Source: Ruminococcus sp. UBA1780 (GTDB lineage Bacteria; Bacillota; Clostridia; Oscillospirales; Ruminococcaceae). From it: a DNA stretch of 12,936 nt. Positions within the stretch are counted from its first letter, which is position 1; every line of letters begins with the position of its first letter. Under the pieces are notes generated by a model. The model saw nothing but the letters and a program-made list of their open reading frames with translations. It was not told where the DNA came from and ran no database searches. Shown piece by piece: positions 7,312 to 12,547 of the stretch. The DNA lies in assembly GCA_002315235.1 (NCBI GenBank), contig DCGK01000083.1, forward strand, positions 16,972-29,907, read 5' to 3'. The translations under genes and the position numbers were made by a program.

Positions 7312-7348
7312 TATAGTAAAAGTCAGATTTATTCTGACGTTTGCTGTA
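7312..7348 (+). repeat. Hairpin upstream of asnA, degenerate palindrome-family member
   Basis: Positions 7312-7327 pair with 7333-7348 around a TTTAT loop: 16 positions with one mismatch and two G-U pairs on the plus strand. GTAAAA on the left and CGTTTGCT on the right resemble the GTAAACGCA/TGCGTTTAC family. It ends 7 nt before the asnA ribosome-binding site (GAAAGGA, 7355-7361), so it could affect translation. Family membership is an inference. Confidence 0.5.
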
Positions 7349-7370
7349 ATAGTTGAAAGGAATGAATACC

Positions 7371-8384
7371 ATGTCAAAATCACTGTATTTACCTGAGGGA
7401 TACAAGGCAGCCCTCTCGCTCAGAGAAACTCAGCACGCAATCAAATACATCAAGGATGTTTTCCAGCAGGCTCTTTCTTTTGCAGCAACACTCGACCGTG
7501 TATCTGCACCGCTTATCGTAACAACTGCAAGCGGTATCAACGATGACCTTAACGGCGTTGAAAGAAAAGTAGGCTTCGATATAAAGGAAATCGGCGGAAC
7601 AGAAGCAGAAGTTGTTCAGTCACTTGCAAAGTGGAAGAGAATGGCCCTTTACCGTTACGGCTATCAGCCGGGTGAAGGTATCTACACAGATATGAACGCT
7701 ATCAGACGTGATGACGACACTGACAACACTCATTCAATCTTTGTTGACCAGTGGGACTGGGAAAAGGTTATCACACGTGAACAGCGTAACGTTGAATTCC
7801 TTAAGGAAACAGTTAAGGCTATTGTAAAGGCTGTAGCTTATACAAAAAGAAAGGTAAGTCTCCGTTATCCTCAGCTCAGGGCAGAAATCTGCGATACACC
7901 TTTCTTCATCACAACTCAGGAACTCGAAAGCATGTACCCTGACAAGACTTCAAAGGAACGTGAACGTCTTATTACAAAGGAACACAAAACTGTATTTATC
8001 ATGCAGATCGGCGGAAAGCTCGCAAGCGGTGAAAAGCATGACGGAAGAGCTCCTGACTACGATGACTGGTCACTCAACGGCGACATCTTCGTATGGGATG
8101 AAGTTCTTGACAACGCTCTCGAAATTTCATCAATGGGTATCCGTGTTGATGAAGAATCTCTTAAGAAGCAGCTCGCTGAATGCGGCGCTGAAGACAGAAT
8201 GAAGTTCGATTACCACAAAATGATTGCAGACGGTACTCTCCCTCTCACAATCGGCGGCGGTATCGGTCAGTCAAGACTCTGTATGTTCCTTCTTGAAAAG
8301 GCTCATATCGGCGAAGTTCAGTCTTCAATCTGGCCTGAAGATATGATGAAGCAGTGCGCTGACCACGGTATCACACTTCTCTGA
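7371..8384 (+). CDS. asnA: Aspartate-ammonia ligase (ammonia-dependent asparagine synthetase)
   Basis: AsnA makes asparagine from aspartate, ammonia and ATP; it is related to class II tRNA synthetases. The 337-residue product is close to the 330 of E. coli AsnA and shares its landmarks: VQSLAKWKRMALYRYG near 82-97, GEGIYTDMNAIR near 101-112, HSIFVDQWDWEKV near 121-133, RAPDYDDWSLNGDIFVWDEVL, ISSMGIRVD and GGGIGQSRLCMFLL near the C-terminus. In-frame TTG 7353 and ATG 7362 lie upstream. ATG 7371 is chosen because GAAAGGA (7355-7361) sits 9 nt before it and the homologous N-terminus starts here. It follows asnS on the same strand and is probably under the same T-box, which couples asparagine supply to tRNA-Asn charging. 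Confidence 0.96.
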   Translation: MSKSLYLPEGYKAALSLRETQHAIKYIKDVFQQALSFAATLDRVSAPLIVTTASGINDDLNGVERKVGFDIKEIGGTEAEVVQSLAKWKRMALYRYGYQPGEGIYTDMNAIRRDDDTDNTHSIFVDQWDWEKVITREQRNVEFLKETVKAIVKAVAYTKRKVSLRYPQLRAEICDTPFFITTQELESMYPDKTSKERERLITKEHKTVFIMQIGGKLASGEKHDGRAPDYDDWSLNGDIFVWDEVLDNALEISSMGIRVDEESLKKQLAECGAEDRMKFDYHKMIADGTLPLTIGGGIGQSRLCMFLLEKAHIGEVQSSIWPEDMMKQCADHGITLL

Positions 8385-8402
8385 TAACATTAAGGAACTA
8401 TT

Positions 8403-8429
8403 GTAAACACATTAAATAAATGCGTTTAC
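8403..8429. repeat. Palindrome of the GTAAACGCA/TGCGTTTAC family, asnA 3' side
   Basis: GTAAACACATT (8403-8413) and AATGCGTTTAC (8419-8429) pair over 11 positions with one A-C mismatch around an AAATA loop, starting 18 nt after the asnA stop. The left arm shares GTAAAC-CATT with positions 35-45, and TGCGTTTAC recurs exactly at 11087-11095. Confidence 0.65.
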
Positions 8430-8473
8430 AGTCATCTGATGTGCAAGACAATAAAAATAAATATATTATAGTA

Positions 8474-8495
8474 AATGCAGTATTTTTTCTGCGTT
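8474..8495 (+). repeat. Small hairpin, possible degenerate palindrome-family member
   Basis: AATGCAG (8474-8480) pairs with CTGCGTT (8489-8495), with one G-U pair on the plus strand and a TATTTTTT loop. GTAAATGCA on the left and TGCGTT on the right resemble the family seen at 8403 and 11072. It may instead be an unrelated short fold. Confidence 0.4.
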
Positions 8496-8516
8496 CTCTC
8501 TATATAGTATAAAAGA

Positions 8517-8551
8517 AAAACTCCGTATGTCCCTGTGACACACGGAGTTTT
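8517..8551. terminator. Bidirectional intrinsic terminator between asnA and rpsR
   Basis: AAAACTCCGT (8517-8526) and ACGGAGTTTT (8542-8551) form a 10-bp stem, with an inner TGTC/GACA (8528-8531/8537-8540) above one mismatch. T-rich sequence follows on the plus strand, and an A-rich run precedes it, giving UUUUUCUUUU on the minus strand. It suits the convergent asnA and rpsF-ssb-rpsR transcripts. Confidence 0.85.
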
Positions 8552-8674
8552 ATTTGTCTTAAACTAAAATTGCAGATTTTAAATCGAGACTCATATTTCC
8601 TTATTATCCTTTTATTTTTATAAAGTGCAGATAATTGTATATTAACTAAAAAATAACAGTTAATAGTGTTTTTA

Positions 8675-8700
8675 TAAGCTGGTTCTTTCGAACCAGCTTA
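8675..8700 (-). other. rpsR 3' hairpin with GAAA tetraloop, no U-tract
   Basis: TAAGCTGGTTC (8675-8685) and GAACCAGCTTA (8690-8700) form a perfect 11-bp stem. On the minus strand the loop is GAAA, a stable GNRA tetraloop. It starts 20 nt after the rpsR stop, but the next bases are UAAAAACAC, so it is not a standard intrinsic terminator. It may protect the operon mRNA 3' end; the true terminator is more likely 8517-8551. Confidence 0.65.
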
Positions 8701-8720
8701 AATCATATATAGCTTAATTA

Positions 8721-8975
8721 TTATTCGCTAACGTATGGAAGTAATGCAACGTGTCTTGATCTCTTGATTGCCTTTGTGAGTTCACGCTGGTGGAATGCAC
8801 ATGTACCTGTTACACGTCTTGGAAGAATCTTAGCTCTGTCTGTCATGCACTTTCTGAGCTTAGCAACATCCTTATAGTCGATAACTTCAACGCGATCTAC
8901 GCAGAATGAGCAAACCTTTTTACGAGGTCTCTTTGCGTTACGAGGACTTCTTTCTCTGTCCTTTTCCTTTTCCAT
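8721..8975 (-). CDS. rpsR: 30S ribosomal protein S18
   Basis: S18 sits on the small-subunit platform and pairs with S6. The 84-residue product has a basic N-terminus, KKVCSFCVDR, IDYKD, and the strongly conserved ILPRRVTGTCAFHQRELTKAIKRSRH near the C-terminus. Cys22, Cys25, Cys59 and His62 form a likely zinc site (C+ type S18); Cys43 is additional. ATG at 8975 follows AGGAGG (8983-8988) by 7 nt. It is the last gene of rpsF-ssb-rpsR, with a 49-nt gap from ssb. This gene order is conserved in Firmicutes. Confidence 0.97.
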   Translation of the reverse strand: MEKEKDRERSPRNAKRPRKKVCSFCVDRVEVIDYKDVAKLRKCMTDRAKILPRRVTGTCAFHQRELTKAIKRSRHVALLPYVSE

Positions 8976-9024
8976 GATTAACCCTCCTCAACACTTATTT
9001 TACTTGTACGAAAATCTTTTCAGA

Positions 9025-9495
9025 TTAGAAAGGAACGTCGCCGTCACTTAAGATTTCTTCGAAATCTCCAAGATCACCGATCTGTACTGATTCATTTGCA
9101 GGTGCGGCTGATGCCGGAGCACTCTGCTGGTATGAAGGCTGCTGGAAATTGCCTGAAGGAGCATTCTGTGAAGCAGATTTTGATTCACCGAATGTAACTC
9201 TGTCCGCCTGTACTTCCATAGCATAATGCTTAACTCCGTTAGCATCTGTATAATCTGCATTACGAAGTGCGCCGTCAACTATAATCATCTTACCCTTGGA
9301 GAAATACTTGCTGACAAATTCAGCCTGCTGTCTCCACGCTACGATTGAAATGAAATCAGCCTGTCTTTCGCCGCCGTTTGAAGTAAAACCTCTGTCAACA
9401 GCGATTCTGAAACGGCATACGGATATGTTATTAGGAGTCTGTCTCAATTCTGGATCTGCAACCAGTCTTCCCATGAGAATTACCTTATTAAACAT
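9025..9495 (-). CDS. ssb: Single-stranded DNA-binding protein
   Basis: SSB coats single-stranded DNA in replication, repair and recombination and recruits partner proteins through its C-terminal tip. The 156-residue product has an OB-fold over about residues 1-105 (MFNKVILMGRLVADPELR, FRIAVDRGF, FISIVAWRQQAEFVSKYFSKGKMI, DGALRNADYTD). A Gln/Ser/Ala/Pro-rich linker follows, then an acidic tip ending DGDVPF, a variant of the usual DDDIPF. ATG at 9495 follows AGGAGG (9500-9505) by a short 4-nt spacer. It lies 22 nt after rpsF and is cotranscribed with rpsR, tying its level to ribosomal protein synthesis. Confidence 0.97.
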   Translation of the reverse strand: MFNKVILMGRLVADPELRQTPNNISVCRFRIAVDRGFTSNGGERQADFISIVAWRQQAEFVSKYFSKGKMIIVDGALRNADYTDANGVKHYAMEVQADRVTFGESKSASQNAPSGNFQQPSYQQSAPASAAPANESVQIGDLGDFEEILSDGDVPF

Positions 9496-9517
9496 AGTTC
9501 CTCCTTAATAGCTGCTA

Positions 9518-9817
9518 TTACTTAGCAACTGCTACTGTAACTAATGAACGAAGTACGTTTTCGTTGATGTTAAGTCTTCTTTCGATTTCAACTGGATAAT
9601 CCGGTGTTGATTCGAAGTTGTAAAGAACATAATATCCTTCTGTTTCGTCTTCGATCTCGTAAGCGAGCTTACGCTTGCCCCATTCATCAACTGATGTAAG
9701 AGTTGCGTGTCTCTCGATTGTACCCTTGTACTTTTCTACGAGTTCCTTAATACCGTCTTCGCCAAGCTTTGTGTTGAAGATAACCATTAACTCATAATTT
9801 TCTTTAACCTTTGCCAT
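9518..9817 (-). CDS. rpsF: 30S ribosomal protein S6
   Basis: S6 binds the central domain of 16S rRNA together with S18. The 99-residue product matches the family: YELMVIFNTKL (strand 1), a helix with ELVEKYKGTI, the VDEWGKRKLAYEIEDETEGYYVLYNF core strands, and IERRLNINENVLRSLVTV at the end. ATG at 9817 is preceded at 9 nt by AGGAGG (9827-9832), part of an extended AAGGAGGTG. First gene of the rpsF-ssb-rpsR operon. The roughly 54-nt leader carries a possible pseudoknot and is a candidate for the S6:S18 feedback known in many bacteria. Confidence 0.97.
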   Translation of the reverse strand: MAKVKENYELMVIFNTKLGEDGIKELVEKYKGTIERHATLTSVDEWGKRKLAYEIEDETEGYYVLYNFESTPDYPVEIERRLNINENVLRSLVTVAVAK

Positions 9818-9842
9818 TATACTGCACCTCCTTCTGGATTTC

Positions 9843-9871
9843 GCCCGCTTGTTATCGCGAGCAAGGATAAC
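9843..9871 (-). promoter_or_regulatory. Possible H-type pseudoknot in the rpsF leader
   Basis: On the minus strand GTTATC (9871-9866) can pair with GATAAC (9856-9851), and GCTCGC (9862-9857) with GCGGGC (9848-9843, one G-U). The stems interleave, giving an H-type pseudoknot with loops of 3, 0 and 2 nt; otherwise they are alternative hairpins. It starts at the predicted 5' end and stops about 10 nt before the ribosome-binding site. The CCG bulge of published S6:S18 leader motifs is absent. Confidence 0.45.
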
Positions 9872-9877
9872 ATAAAT

Positions 9878-9906
9878 ATTATATCACTTTCGCTTTTTTA
9901 TGTCAA
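9878..9906 (-). promoter_or_regulatory. Consensus sigma-A promoter for rpsF-ssb-rpsR
   Basis: Minus strand TTGACA (9906-9901), a 17-nt spacer and TATAAT (9883-9878), with an extended -10 TGA. All twelve hexamer positions match consensus. Predicted start near 9871, giving a leader of about 54 nt. It lies in the 133-nt gap after the membrane-protein gene, where I see no terminator, so some upstream readthrough is possible. Confidence 0.92.
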
Positions 9907-9950
9907 GCTTTTTCTGAAATATAGTCAAAGTTGTTTTCTGCTGTACTGTA

Positions 9951-10913
9951 TCACTGTGCCATTATAACAACTACAAGAAGGAAAAGAACCATCAGAAGAA
10001 ACTGTATCAGAAATGAGCATACTATTCCGACAACACTGATTCCGCCGCTTGTTTTGATAACATTGCGGTATCTGAGGTAGTCAGGAACTGACTTTCTGAG
10101 CTTCTTAAGCTTTGACAGAGTATGTCTGAAATACAGTTCATTGGCAAAAAGACTGAAAGCCGCCCTCAGTGCAATGCCAAGTGAATATGTCAGTTTTATT
10201 GTATCTTCGCTGAATGCATGTTCCTTTGCAAAGTTAATAAGATTTGCATACATTCTTATTCCTGCATATCCCATGGTTTCCATCTGAACTATTGCGTCAA
10301 TCATTGACGGTATCTGAAGTCCGAACAGTACAAGCATAAGCACGGTACATGCCGCAAACATCTTTCTTCCGGCGCAGAAAGCCTCCGGAAAGAAAAAAGC
10401 AAGAAAATTCACGGAAAACTTTACAGCGGATTTTTTCAGTCTTCTGAATGAGAGCATGTAGTAAAGCTTGTTGCTTGCAGCATAATCCCCCATCTCACCT
10501 ATTGTGATACCGCTGCCTTCGTCCATTACTTCCATCGGATTCATTCCGAAATAATCAGCATCAGCATCAAGTTCAATCTTTACAACCTTCTGATCTGACA
10601 GGTCTATTGTTCTGCATTCACGTCCTGCAAGCTCAGTACCGCAGTTTCTGCACTGATCAGCATCCTCCGGATTAATAAACGAACATTCCGGACAAACCTT
10701 ACGTATTCCGCTTAAAACGCTTTTTTTTGTTTTGACTGCGTCAGCCATCCAGCTTCCGCCTGTTTCATGAAGTGCATAGTTTACACATTCATTTTTCTTT
10801 TTATAGCATTCCCTGTGATACGGTGTTCCGCACTGAGGACAAGCCACTATATCATCGCCGTCTGCAAACTCTTTCTTACAGACGATGCATTCTTCACCTG
10901 TATATGAAATCAT
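9951..10913 (-). CDS. RING-like finger / zinc-ribbon membrane protein with DUF2628-like region
   Basis: Function unknown. The 320-residue product has three parts. Residues 9-36 form a RING/PHD-like finger (C9-C12, C25-C28, H33-C36; C43 close by), like prokaryotic RING-finger family 1. Residues 74-91 form a C-x2-C-x10-C-x2-C zinc ribbon (VCPEC...CRNCG). From about 140 it resembles DUF2628: SNKLYYM, then KFSVNFLAFFFPEAFCAGRKM, and later FANELYFRHTLSKL. Membrane segments are likely near 187-209, 241-257 and 293-318, with the fingers presumably cytosolic. ATG at 10913 has no ribosome-binding site at normal distance; a strong one (AAGGAG, 10953-10958) is separated from it by a hairpin, and an in-frame stop lies two codons upstream. 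It is monocistronic by its promoter and flanks. A membrane sensor or protein-interaction role is possible but not shown. Confidence 0.8.
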   Translation of the reverse strand: MISYTGEECIVCKKEFADGDDIVACPQCGTPYHRECYKKKNECVNYALHETGGSWMADAVKTKKSVLSGIRKVCPECSFINPEDADQCRNCGTELAGRECRTIDLSDQKVVKIELDADADYFGMNPMEVMDEGSGITIGEMGDYAASNKLYYMLSFRRLKKSAVKFSVNFLAFFFPEAFCAGRKMFAACTVLMLVLFGLQIPSMIDAIVQMETMGYAGIRMYANLINFAKEHAFSEDTIKLTYSLGIALRAAFSLFANELYFRHTLSKLKKLRKSVPDYLRYRNVIKTSGGISVVGIVCSFLIQFLLMVLFLLVVVIMAQ

Positions 10914-10927
10914 ATCTCATATTCTGT

Positions 10928-10958
10928 GCTGTTTTTCCCGAAAACAGCTGTTCTCCTT
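10928..10958 (-). promoter_or_regulatory. Ribosome-binding site followed by hairpin upstream of the RING/DUF2628-like gene
   Basis: On the minus strand AAGGAG (10958-10953) is followed after 4 nt by an 8-bp hairpin, GCTGTTTT (10948-10941) with AAAACAGC (10935-10928), loop CGGGA. The gene's ATG (10913) is 39 nt from the ribosome-binding site in linear sequence but about 18 nt if the hairpin is folded out. Another ATG at 10920 is at about 11 nt and opens an 8-codon ORF (MRYDFIYR, stop at 10894) in another frame overlapping the gene start. Confidence 0.45.
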
Positions 10959-10977
10959 CCATCATAATTATCTGATT

Positions 10978-11006
10978 ATTATACCACATTACAAAAAAAT
11001 TTTCAA
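10978..11006 (-). promoter_or_regulatory. Promoter for the RING/DUF2628-like gene
   Basis: Minus strand TTGAAA (11006-11001), a 17-nt spacer and TATAAT (10983-10978) with an extended -10 TGG. Predicted start near 10971, about 58 nt before the ATG. The -35 lies just beyond the prfB terminator tail. Confidence 0.75.
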
Positions 11007-11010
11007 CAAT

Positions 11011-11045
11011 AAAAAATCAGCCGTACCTTATATGATACGACTGAT
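11011..11045 (-). terminator. prfB intrinsic terminator
   Basis: On the minus strand ATCAGTCGTA (11045-11036) pairs with TACGGCTGAT (11025-11016), 10 bp with one G-U that would be A-C on the other strand, around a 10-nt loop. UUUUUAUUGUU follows. It lies about 55 nt past the prfB stop. Confidence 0.85.
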
Positions 11046-11071
11046 ATACTAAAGCTTCTGCTGAGTGTGAT

Positions 11072-11100
11072 TTACAGTAAACGCAATGCGTTTACTGTAA
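11072..11100 (-). repeat. Perfect 29-nt palindrome abutting the prfB stop codon
   Basis: TTACAGTAAACGCA (11072-11085) and TGCGTTTACTGTAA (11087-11100) are exact reverse complements around one base. As RNA this gives a 13-bp stem with a 3-nt loop. It starts at the base after the prfB stop codon (11101-11103) and precedes the real terminator at 11011-11045. No U-tract follows it. It is the best-preserved copy of the family also seen at 35 and 8403. Confidence 0.85.
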
Positions 11101-12222
11101 TTATACCTTCTGAAGTGTTCCGTGTGAAAGTGACTTGAGGTATTCGTTGATAAATCCGTCAAGGTCACCGTCCATAACACCGTCAACGTTACCTGTTTCA
11201 AATCCTGTTCTGTGGTCCTTTACAAGTGTGTAAGGCATAAATACATACGAACGAATCTGAGCACCCCATGTGATTTCCTTCTGAACGCCCTTGATATCTG
11301 AAATCTTGTCGAGATGTTCACGTTCCTTGATTTCGATGAGCTTTGAACGGAGCATCTTCATACAGTAGTCCTTGTTCTGGAACTGGCTTCTCTGTGTCTG
11401 ACAGGATACTACAATACCTGTAGGAATATGTGTGAGACGTACAGCAGATGATGTCTTGTTGATGTGCTGACCACCGGCACCGCTTGAACGGAAAACGTCC
11501 ATCTTGATGTCTTCAGGTCTGATTTCAACTTCGACGCTGTCATCAATTTCAGGCATAATTTCGATTGCCGCAAATGACGTGTGTCTTCTGCCGGCTGCAT
11601 CGAAAGGTGAAACACGTACCAGTCTGTGTACACCTGATTCAGACTTGAGGAAGCCGTAGGCATTGGTTCCTTCGACAAGCATTGAAGCACTCTTCATACC
11701 TGCTTCATCACCGTCAAGATAGTCAAGGAGTTCAACCTTGAATCCGTGTCTGTCAGCCCACTTGTTATACATTCTGTAGAGCATTTCAGCCCAGTCCTGA
11801 GCCTCTGTTCCGCCTGAACCGGCATGGAATGTAATAATGGCATTTGAGTTGTCATACTCGCCTGTCATAAGAGTAGCAAGCTTTTCGTCCTCAAGAAGCT
11901 TTTTAAATGCTTCTGCCTCTGCTTCAATTTCGTCATCAGAGCTGTGGTCATCCTCTTCGATACAGAGTTCAATAAGTGTAATTGTATCTTCAAGCATCTG
12001 GGTAAGCTTTTCAAACTTTTCTATTTTGCCTTCAAGGCCTTTTACGATCTGCATTGTTTTCTGTGATTTTTCAACATCATCCCAGAAACCAGGCTGTTCA
12101 ACCATCATCTGGAGTTCCGCGAGTTTTTCCTTTGCGCCTTCAACTGCGAGCACATCATGAAGTTCAGCAAGCTGAGGCTTGTAATTCGTAAGTTCTGCTT
12201 TAAGATCTTCTAATATCAGCAT
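11101..12222 (-). CDS. prfB: Peptide chain release factor 2
   Basis: RF2 recognises UAA and UGA stop codons in the ribosome A site and triggers peptide release. The 373-residue product has a coiled N-terminal domain 1 (about 1-110), the stop-codon-reading SPF tripeptide at 205-207 (VHRLVRVSPFD), which separates it from RF1 (PxT), and the catalytic GGQ at 250-252 within RSSGAGGQHINKTSSAVR. ATG at 12222 follows GAAAGGA (12229-12235) by 6 nt. The frame is continuous through codons 20-30 (LAELHDVLAVEG), where many bacteria have an in-frame UGA with +1 frameshift; here there is none, so RF2 cannot autoregulate that way. It is probably transcribed alone, with its own promoter and terminator. Confidence 0.97.
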   Translation of the reverse strand: MLILEDLKAELTNYKPQLAELHDVLAVEGAKEKLAELQMMVEQPGFWDDVEKSQKTMQIVKGLEGKIEKFEKLTQMLEDTITLIELCIEEDDHSSDDEIEAEAEAFKKLLEDEKLATLMTGEYDNSNAIITFHAGSGGTEAQDWAEMLYRMYNKWADRHGFKVELLDYLDGDEAGMKSASMLVEGTNAYGFLKSESGVHRLVRVSPFDAAGRRHTSFAAIEIMPEIDDSVEVEIRPEDIKMDVFRSSGAGGQHINKTSSAVRLTHIPTGIVVSCQTQRSQFQNKDYCMKMLRSKLIEIKEREHLDKISDIKGVQKEITWGAQIRSYVFMPYTLVKDHRTGFETGNVDGVMDGDLDGFINEYLKSLSHGTLQKV

Positions 12223-12243
12223 GGTATATCCTTTCGAAAGCTG

Positions 12244-12276
12244 CAGTGAATGCAGAAAAAAGTAATGCCTTCACTG
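12244..12276 (-). repeat. Imperfect palindrome in the prfB leader
   Basis: CAGTGAA (12244-12250) with TTCACTG (12270-12276), then one mismatch, then GCA (12252-12254) with TGC (12266-12268). The fold lies 9 nt upstream of the prfB ribosome-binding site. GTGAATGCA on its left arm resembles the GTAAACGCA family, but the match is loose. Confidence 0.45.
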
Positions 12277-12319
12277 TGATTATTTACTTCGTTTACTATG
12301 ATTTGTCATACATGTTTCT

Positions 12320-12348
12320 ATTATACTATAAAATTCATAAAACTGCAA
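12320..12348 (-). promoter_or_regulatory. Candidate prfB promoter
   Basis: Minus strand TATAAT (12325-12320) is perfect; the -35 at 17-nt spacing is a weak TTGCAG (12348-12343). Predicted start near 12313, about 90 nt before the prfB ATG. It is the only good -10 in the 325-nt gap. Confidence 0.5.
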
Positions 12349-12360
12349 TGATTTTTTTCG

Positions 12361-12423
12361 GCCCCGCCGGGAACTTTTCAGAATACACCGGCCTGTGTCC
12401 CGGATTCAGCCTGTGTATTCCCG
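12361..12423. other. GC-richer imperfect inverted repeat upstream of prfB
   Basis: GAATACAC (12381-12388) pairs with GTGTATTC (12413-12420), with CCGG (12388-12391) and CCGG (12400-12403) inside. CGGGAA (12368-12373) mirrors TTCCCG (12418-12423) across an 8-nt insertion. GCCTGTGT occurs twice (12391-12398 and 12409-12416). The segment is visibly more GC-rich than its flanks and lies between a terminator and the prfB promoter. No gene or known RNA is recognised. Confidence 0.4.
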
Positions 12424-12424
12424 A

Positions 12425-12455
12425 AAAAGGCTGCCTCCATATGAGGCAGCCTTTT
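12425..12455. terminator. Bidirectional-type terminator after the esterase gene
   Basis: AAAAGGCTGCCTC (12425-12437) and GAGGCAGCCTTTT (12443-12455) form a perfect 13-bp stem with a CATAT loop. On the minus strand the stem ends in a run of five U. It lies 93 nt past the esterase stop and insulates prfB from it. Confidence 0.88.
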
Positions 12456-12547
12456 CAGAACTCTGTGTTGTTTTATTGTAATTCAGAAGCCGTTTTCATT
12501 ACTCACTTCCGGAATAATGAAAGGACGTCAGGTCTTTCACCTGTTTA

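Larger units (their letters stand above)
8385..8720. other. Convergent intergenic region asnA/rpsR
   Basis: About 336 AT-rich bases with no convincing gene on either strand. It holds only folds: palindromes at 8403-8429 and 8474-8495, the terminator at 8517-8551, an AT-rich hairpin ATTAACT/AGTTAAT at 8641-8664, and the hairpin at 8675-8700. I see no promoter or tRNA in it. Confidence 0.6.

Noticed and set aside
8501..8511. TATA-rich stretch as a promoter before the asnA/rpsR terminator
   Set aside because: No -35 at proper spacing and no gene downstream before the terminator.
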